Below, one piece after another: positions 7,272 through 11,149 of a stretch of 11,149 nt of DNA. The position numbers were made by a program, and so were the translations under genes. Position 1 is the stretch's first letter. The number at the start of each line of letters is the position of its first letter. Source of the stretch: Gammaproteobacteria bacterium (GTDB taxonomy: Bacteria; Pseudomonadota; Gammaproteobacteria; Arenicellales; Arenicellaceae). The stretch covers positions 1-11,149 of the forward strand of contig JAUHZM010000081.1 in assembly GCA_030426005.1 (NCBI GenBank), in the 5' to 3' direction. The notes beneath the pieces are model-generated. The model ran no database searches and was not told the DNA's origin. It saw only the letters and a list, made by a program, of their open reading frames with translations.

Positions 7272-8342
7272 ATGACCCCTAAGCAGTTGGCTCAGTTAAC
7301 CAGTCAAATAAAAGACTGGGGGCGGCAGCTGGGATTCGACGCAGTCGGCGTCGCTGATCTCGACTTACGGGAGCATGAAACGCACCTGCAAAACTGGCTC
7401 GCTAAAGGTATGCATGGGGAGATGGATTACATGCACAAGCATGGCACCAAGCGAACCCGTCCAGCAGAGCTGGTGAGCGGGACGCAACGCGTGATCTCGG
7501 TGCGCATGGATTACGCCCCTGCCGACATCCGACAAGCAGAAGCGAAGTTGCAAGAAACCGATGTAGGCTATGTGTCTCGATATGCCCTGGGGCGCGACTA
7601 CCACAAAGTGCTGCGCGCTCGTCTAAAACAGCTGGCGCAAAAAATAAATCAGGAAATCGGCGAATTCGGTTACCGCGTTTTCACCGACAGCGCTCCGGTA
7701 ATGGAAAAAGCATTGGCCGAAAAAGCAGGACTCGGTTGGATCGGCAAACACAGCAATTTGCTGGACTCCAAAACCGGTTCCTGGTTCTTTCTTGGTGAGT
7801 TGTATATAGACCTACCCTTACCAACGGACGACGCAGCCACCAACCATTGCGGCACATGCAAACGATGTATCGATCTGTGTCCCACCGGCGCTATCGTCGG
7901 CCCATATCAGGTTGATGCGCGCTTGTGCATCTCATACCTAACCATTGAGCTACGCGACGCCATTCCAGTGCCGTTACGCAGCAAGCTCGGCAATCGCATC
8001 TACGGGTGTGACGACTGTCAGTTTGTTTGCCCCTGGAACAAATTTGCCCGCACGACCAAGGAACCGGATTTTACGCCACGCGCTGCGGTGACAGACCAAA
8101 AGCTCTTGGCGTTGTTTGAATGGTCCGAGGACGAATTTTTAAAACACACCGAGGGCTCGGCGATCCGCCGTATTGGACACGCCAGCTGGCAGCGCAATAT
8201 TGCCGTTGCGCTCGGTAATGCGCGCCCGGTAGACGCCACAGAGCGCTCGGCCATAATCTCGGCCCTCAAAGACCGTAGACCGCACGTGAACGAGATGGTG
8301 CGGGAACACATAGACTGGGCACTGGACCAGCATCAAGTCTAA
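7272..8342 (+). CDS. queG: Epoxyqueuosine reductase QueG
   Basis: Cobalamin-dependent iron-sulfur enzyme that reduces epoxyqueuosine to queuosine at the wobble position of GUN-decoding tRNAs, the last step of queuosine synthesis. The sequence is full length (356 residues). It shows the N-terminal cobalamin-binding region with GYVSRYALGRDYHK and the conserved Asp in TDSAPVMEKALAEKAGLGW (about 139). The two [4Fe-4S] motifs are CGTCKRCIDLCP (Cys193, 196, 199, 203) and GCDDCQFVCPWN (Cys246, 249, 253), with Cys219 in CISYLTIEL between them. The C-terminal helical tRNA-binding part contains TEGSAIRRIGH. An in-frame ATG at 7239 would add 11 residues; I chose 7272 because its N-terminus matches the length of E. 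coli QueG up to the conserved IK-x-WG segment. The start has no obvious Shine-Dalgarno site. Confidence 0.97.
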   Translation: MTPKQLAQLTSQIKDWGRQLGFDAVGVADLDLREHETHLQNWLAKGMHGEMDYMHKHGTKRTRPAELVSGTQRVISVRMDYAPADIRQAEAKLQETDVGYVSRYALGRDYHKVLRARLKQLAQKINQEIGEFGYRVFTDSAPVMEKALAEKAGLGWIGKHSNLLDSKTGSWFFLGELYIDLPLPTDDAATNHCGTCKRCIDLCPTGAIVGPYQVDARLCISYLTIELRDAIPVPLRSKLGNRIYGCDDCQFVCPWNKFARTTKEPDFTPRAAVTDQKLLALFEWSEDEFLKHTEGSAIRRIGHASWQRNIAVALGNARPVDATERSAIISALKDRRPHVNEMVREHIDWALDQHQV

Positions 8343-8524
8343 GCCGGGCCTTTCGTTACCATGTTCATTAAGCCGTAATACAAACTCGTCATGGTAGCCA
8401 ATCAACTCACTCAAATTCCTACGTTGCGCAGCCCTTCGTGCCCGCAGACTTACCCGCTGAGAATCTCAGAATGAACGGAGCGACTGGATTGCGTACTCTA
8501 CCAACCACTATGAGGTAACTCTAA

Positions 8525-10147
8525 ATGTACTTAAAACACGCCACTCTGGCTGCCATCTTGCTGCTTGCGGCATCGCAGTCTTCCGCTCAAGTCGCCAATG
8601 GCGATTTCGAATCTTGGCAAAGCAGCACACCCGACAGTTGGACCACGATCGACAGCGGCATTTACTTGGACCCAGTCAGCTCGCCGGTGAGCAACGGCAG
8701 CTTAGCCGCTCGGGTCACTGTCACCACCGCCAGTCAGAGCGCCACGGACTTGCGCCAGTCGGTCTCGCTAAGCGCCAACCAGACCTATGTTTTCTCAACG
8801 TCGATTTATCACACGGAAGGTGGTGTGCGTGCACGGTTATACGTGAACGGGTATCAAGGTTACTCGAATCCGAATCTGGTCAATCAATGGCAACAGATTC
8901 AGTACAGCTACACACCTTCGCAAGCGGAAACCATTGAGATCGGTTTACGCTTTTACGATGTCTCAGGCTTTGATGGCTCAGAAGCTGTGTACGTCGACAA
9001 CTTTCAGCCCACCAACAGCACGCCCCCGAACCCAGGGCCCGGCACCTGTAACGATCACGACACAACAATGACCTTAGAAACAGACAATTACGCGTCTGAA
9101 ACGAGCTGGGAAATCCGTGACAGCGGCAATCAGGTCGTACTCAGTAACGGCAGCCTTGCGAATAACACCACGTACACTGAGCAAGCCTGTCTCGTCGATG
9201 GAAACTACTCCTTCACAATCACCGACAGCTACGGCGACGGCATTTGTTGTCAGTATGGTAATGGCAGTTATGCTGTCGAAGTCGACGGCCAAGTATTGTT
9301 CAGTGGCGGCCAATTTGGCAGCAGTGAAGTTCACAACTTTACCCTTGGTGGTGGCAACAATGGCGGCAACCCCGATCTCGGTGAGTACTATGCCAGCGCC
9401 GATGGTTTGACGGGCTACGCGTTGAAAACGGAATTACACAACATTATTAAGACCCATGCCGCACAAGGCTACGGCGCCATCTGGGGCTTTTACAGCAGCC
9501 ATGAGATCGATACCTATTACGATAACGACGGCAGCATTTTGGATATCTACTCGGAGAACCCTAACGGCGGCGATTCCTACACCTACACACCGGTGTCAGA
9601 TCAATGCGGAACCTATAACAGTGAAGCCGATTGTTACAATCGCGAGCATTCCTTCCCTCGCAATTGGTTTGGCGGTGCCATTGAGCCGATGAATTCGGAT
9701 ATTCACCACATCTTCGCGTCTGATGGTTACGTCAATTCAAAACGTGGTAGCTTTCCGTACGGCGAAGTCGGCAGTGCGAGCTTTGTGTCGAACAATGGCT
9801 CAAAGGCAGGCAGTGGTGCGTCAGGACTCGGCTACTCCGGCGATGTGTTCGAACCGATTGATGAATTTAAGGGCGATGTCGCACGTGCACAGTTCTACAT
9901 GGCAACGCGCTATCAAAACTTGATCGCAAATTGGGAGAACAATAGCAGCAGTTCTGATGCAGTTCTCAATGGCACCAACACCAGTGTATTTGAACCATGG
10001 TATCTGGCGATGTTGAAAGCCTGGCACCAACAAGACCCTGTCAGCCAAAAGGAAATCGACCGCAATGACGCGGCACACACCTATCAAGGCAATCGGAACC
10101 CGTTCGTCGACTACCCTGAGTTCGTATCGATGATTTGGGGCAACTAA
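8525..10147 (+). CDS. Secreted modular endonuclease I with lectin-like and Cys-containing N-terminal domains
   Basis: Predicted extracellular or periplasmic DNase of the endonuclease I family (Pfam Endonuclease_1; Vvn, Dns and EndA relatives), 540 residues against about 210-250 for the simple enzymes. A signal peptide is cut near residue 21-22 (SSAQ). Residues about 23-162 begin with NGDFESW and end with YVDNFQP, typical of a CBM4/9-like jelly roll. A Pro/Gly linker (166-173) leads to a Cys-containing module (about 174-275) with ETSWEIRDS, CLVDGNYSFTITDSYGDGICC and YGNGSY. After a Gly/Asn linker the nuclease domain (about 284-540) has REHSFPRNWFGG (Glu374-His375, matching the catalytic Glu-His of Vvn), DIHHIFASDGYVNSKRG (metal-ligand Asn404) and RNPFVDYPEF near the end. 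A good GAGGT site lies 8 bases before the ATG. Export is probably Sec plus type II secretion, which is inference. The 182-bp gap after queG shows no clear promoter. Likely roles are DNA scavenging or degradation of extracellular DNA. Confidence 0.9.
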   Translation: MYLKHATLAAILLLAASQSSAQVANGDFESWQSSTPDSWTTIDSGIYLDPVSSPVSNGSLAARVTVTTASQSATDLRQSVSLSANQTYVFSTSIYHTEGGVRARLYVNGYQGYSNPNLVNQWQQIQYSYTPSQAETIEIGLRFYDVSGFDGSEAVYVDNFQPTNSTPPNPGPGTCNDHDTTMTLETDNYASETSWEIRDSGNQVVLSNGSLANNTTYTEQACLVDGNYSFTITDSYGDGICCQYGNGSYAVEVDGQVLFSGGQFGSSEVHNFTLGGGNNGGNPDLGEYYASADGLTGYALKTELHNIIKTHAAQGYGAIWGFYSSHEIDTYYDNDGSILDIYSENPNGGDSYTYTPVSDQCGTYNSEADCYNREHSFPRNWFGGAIEPMNSDIHHIFASDGYVNSKRGSFPYGEVGSASFVSNNGSKAGSGASGLGYSGDVFEPIDEFKGDVARAQFYMATRYQNLIANWENNSSSSDAVLNGTNTSVFEPWYLAMLKAWHQQDPVSQKEIDRNDAAHTYQGNRNPFVDYPEFVSMIWGN

Positions 10148-10240
10148 AACTCGAGCACTTCCGTTATAAGCACGGTGGACTGTGTGTTCGCAGTTCGCCG
10201 TTGCTAATCTGCACGAGACTAGAATTCAAAACCAGTAAAC

Positions 10241-10269
10241 AAAAAAGCCAGCGAAAAGCTGGCTTTTTT
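10241..10269. terminator. Bidirectional intrinsic terminator
   Basis: A perfect 12-bp inverted repeat, AAAAAAGCCAGC with GCTGGCTTTTTT, around a 5-base loop GAAAA. Each strand reads as a GC-containing stem followed by a T-tract, so it can stop both the plus-strand nuclease transcript (93 bp after its stop) and the minus-strand rpmB-rpmG transcript (about 114 bp after its stop). The rest of 10148-10382 shows no gene; there is a weaker inverted repeat CACAGA/TCTGTG at 10280-10299 without a T-tract. Confidence 0.9.
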
Positions 10270-10382
10270 AAAAGGCTAGCACAGACAGAATCATCTGTGG
10301 CACGCAGAGTGTTTGGCAACCGGGCTTAGATCAAAGAGTGTCTTCGCCGTGTTCGATTGAACCAAACGATTAAGCAATCAAC

Positions 10383-10538
10383 TTACTTGATTTTTGCTTC
10401 TTTGTACTCAACGTGTTTGCGCACAACTGGGTCATACTTTTTGATGACCATTTTCTCAGTCATGGTGCGCTTGTTCTTAGTCGTGGTGTAGAAGTGACCA
10501 GTATTTGCGGTCGAAACCAACTTGATTTTATCTCTCAT
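10383..10538 (-). CDS. rpmG: 50S ribosomal protein L33
   Basis: Large-subunit protein near the E site. The 51-residue frame reads MRDKIKLVSTANTGHFYTTT, then a KNKRTM segment and the C-terminal VIKKYDPVVRKHVEYKEAKI. This is the L33 fold at its usual length (about 50-55). It has no CxxC pairs, so it is the zinc-independent (C-minus) form, as in E. coli. A strong Shine-Dalgarno site, CCAGGAG, lies 8-9 bases before the ATG. It follows rpmB by 31 bp on the same strand and is certainly co-transcribed with it. Downstream on this strand is the shared terminator. Confidence 0.97.
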   Translation of the reverse strand: MRDKIKLVSTANTGHFYTTTKNKRTMTEKMVIKKYDPVVRKHVEYKEAKIK

Positions 10539-10569
10539 GATAGGACTCCTGGAGCGTAATTAGGTTCAG

Positions 10570-10806
10570 TTAAACTTTTACGCCGCCAGCGCGCAAGTCT
10601 TTCAATACAGTATCGATGCCTTTCTTATCGATAATGCGGATGCCTTTTGAAGACACACGTAAACGAACCCAACGATTTTCGCTTTCTACCCAAAATTTAC
10701 GGTAGTGCAAGTTTGGCATGAATGTGCGACGTGTGCGATTTTTCGCGTGTGACACGTTATTACCAAACGTCGTACCTTTTCCGGTCACCTGACATACTCT
10801 AGACAT
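10570..10806 (-). CDS. rpmB: 50S ribosomal protein L28
   Basis: Large-subunit protein needed for assembly and subunit association. The 78-residue product begins MSRVCQVTGKGTTFGNNVSH and contains KNRTRRTFMPNLHYRKFWVE and GIRIIDKKGIDTVLKDLRAGG, an almost continuous match to E. coli L28 (78 residues). The frame is open 15 codons further upstream to an ATG at 10851, but conservation of the MSRVCQVTGK start and an AAGG Shine-Dalgarno about 10 bases upstream fix the start at 10806. Only one Cys remains from the zinc-binding set, so it is the C-minus form. It is the first gene of rpmB-rpmG, with radC upstream on the same strand, as in E. coli. Confidence 0.97.
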   Translation of the reverse strand: MSRVCQVTGKGTTFGNNVSHAKNRTRRTFMPNLHYRKFWVESENRWVRLRVSSKGIRIIDKKGIDTVLKDLRAGGVKV

Positions 10807-10969
10807 CGTACTAAACCTTTTCTTTTTTAATCTGCGTGCTGTACTTAACAAACCTCAATCTCAGCCGCACCGACATAAGTAGTCGTCACGGTCGCTTACA
10901 TTCGAGGCGCTGTAAGTGTTTGTTTTTTCAGGGCAGCAAGACGATTCTGTGCCCACTGTCCAATCTAGG
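10807..10969 (-). other. Predicted long, structured leader of rpmB
   Basis: If transcription starts near 10969, the rpmB mRNA has a leader of about 160 nt. It contains inverted repeats: GGGCA/TGCCC (within about 10930-10955), CTTACA/TGTAAG with a 10-base loop (10895-10916), and a cluster of CGAC/GTCG and ACCG/CGGT arms at about 10868-10895. I do not recognise a known leader family. No convincing coding region is present; a 66-codon frame on the other strand has no conserved features or ribosome-binding site. Confidence 0.35.
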
Positions 10970-10975
10970 GGGCGA

Positions 10976-10984
10976 TTTATACCA
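10976..10984 (-). promoter_or_regulatory. Promoter for rpmB-rpmG: extended -10 with GC-rich discriminator
   Basis: On the minus strand TGGTATAAA combines a TATAAA -10 box (10981-10976) with the TG-N extension. The -35 region has only a T-rich, poorly matching hexamer (TTTATT or TTTTAT at 16-17 bases). The bases after the -10 box are TCGCCCCC, a strongly GC-rich discriminator. That feature is typical of ribosome-related promoters repressed by ppGpp/DksA, which suits an L28-L33 operon. Start site near 10969. Confidence 0.55.
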
Positions 10985-11063
10985 GAAAGCCATTGAAAAT
11001 AAAACCAATTCGAACAAATTATCCAGTACTTTTTAGCAGTCCTGCTGAATGCAATACGCAGTT

Positions 11064-11149
11064 CTACAAGGCCCCCATTTCGGCGAAGGAGATCACCTCG
11101 GCATCGCCAACCACAAAATGGTCGAGCAGCTTCACTCCAACCATCGCAA
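11064..11149 (-). CDS. radC: RadC family protein (DUF2466/JAB domain), C-terminal end only
   Basis: The last 27 codons of a gene entering from the right edge. The visible residues read VKLLDHFVVGDAEVISFAEM and end GAL, matching the end of RadC proteins (LDHxxxG...SFAE-x-G-L), including the conserved Asp-His of the JAB/MPN-like domain. Known RadC homologues lie directly upstream of rpmB in E. coli, the same place as here. The function of chromosomal RadC is not settled; the old DNA repair role was attributed to another locus. A gap of 257 bp separates it from rpmB. An AGCA/TGCT stem after the stop has no T-tract, so it is not a good terminator. Confidence 0.85.
   Translation of the reverse strand, partial: AMVGVKLLDHFVVGDAEVISFAEMGAL

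Noticed and set aside
8356..8397. TACCATG/CATGGTA inverted repeat downstream of queG
   Set aside because: 7-bp arms with a 26-base loop and no T-tract; too weak for a terminator and not clearly an operator.
8457..8469. CTGAG-AAT-CTCAG palindrome upstream of the nuclease gene
   Set aside because: Arms of only 5 bp and no promoter recognisable around it; likely chance.
8510..8518. Minimal ORF ATG-AGG-TAA just before the nuclease start, in the same phase
   Set aside because: It overlaps the nuclease Shine-Dalgarno site and is better explained as that site than as a regulatory mini-ORF.
10135..10329. 64-codon plus-strand frame at the end of the nuclease gene
   Set aside because: It reads through the perfect terminator hairpin and has no features of a protein.
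10836..11036. 66-codon plus-strand frame in the radC-rpmB gap
   Set aside because: No Shine-Dalgarno site, no conserved features, and it runs antisense through the predicted rpmB promoter.
11028..11056. AGCA-GGAC-TGCT hairpin just after radC as a possible radC terminator
   Set aside because: The stem is only 4 bp and is followed by A residues, not a T-tract, in the direction of radC.

Overview
The window carries housekeeping genes of a gammaproteobacterium, probably a marine or other aquatic one. Base composition is roughly balanced. The evidence is the conserved gene order tsaE-amiB-mutL-miaA-hfq-hflX with queG divergent upstream, and a second conserved block radC / rpmB-rpmG at the right edge. 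Both orders are known from E. coli and Pseudomonas. I cannot place the genus from sequence alone.

Left block (about 57-7189, all minus strand, transcribed right to left): tsaE (tRNA t6A modification ATPase), amiB (periplasmic amidase with three LysM domains), mutL (mismatch repair), miaA (tRNA i6A37 prenyltransferase), hfq (RNA chaperone) and hflX (ribosome-splitting GTPase). mutL and miaA overlap by 4 bases. Plausible promoters lie upstream of amiB and of hfq, so this is a superoperon with internal promoters. hflK/hflC, which usually follow hflX, are not reached. queG (epoxyqueuosine reductase, plus strand) is divergent from tsaE across a gap of about 80 bp. Three genes here (tsaE, miaA, queG) modify tRNA at or next to the anticodon. 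The gene nnr, normally between queG and tsaE, is absent at this place.

Middle (8343-10382): one accessory gene on the plus strand encodes a 540-residue secreted nuclease. It has a signal peptide, a lectin-like domain, a Cys-containing secreted module and a C-terminal endonuclease I domain. It ends before a strong, perfectly symmetric terminator that also serves the convergent ribosomal-protein operon.

Right block (10383-11149, minus strand): rpmB and rpmG (ribosomal proteins L28 and L33) behind an extended -10 promoter with a GC-rich discriminator and a long leader, then the last 27 codons of radC.

No RNA genes, insertion sequences, CRISPR arrays, phage genes or defence islands were seen. 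No gene-free stretch exceeds 300 bases. I found no convincing new multi-gene system. The points most worth a second look are the modular secreted nuclease and a run of A-R-N triplets (the Hfq target motif) over the hfq start codon.
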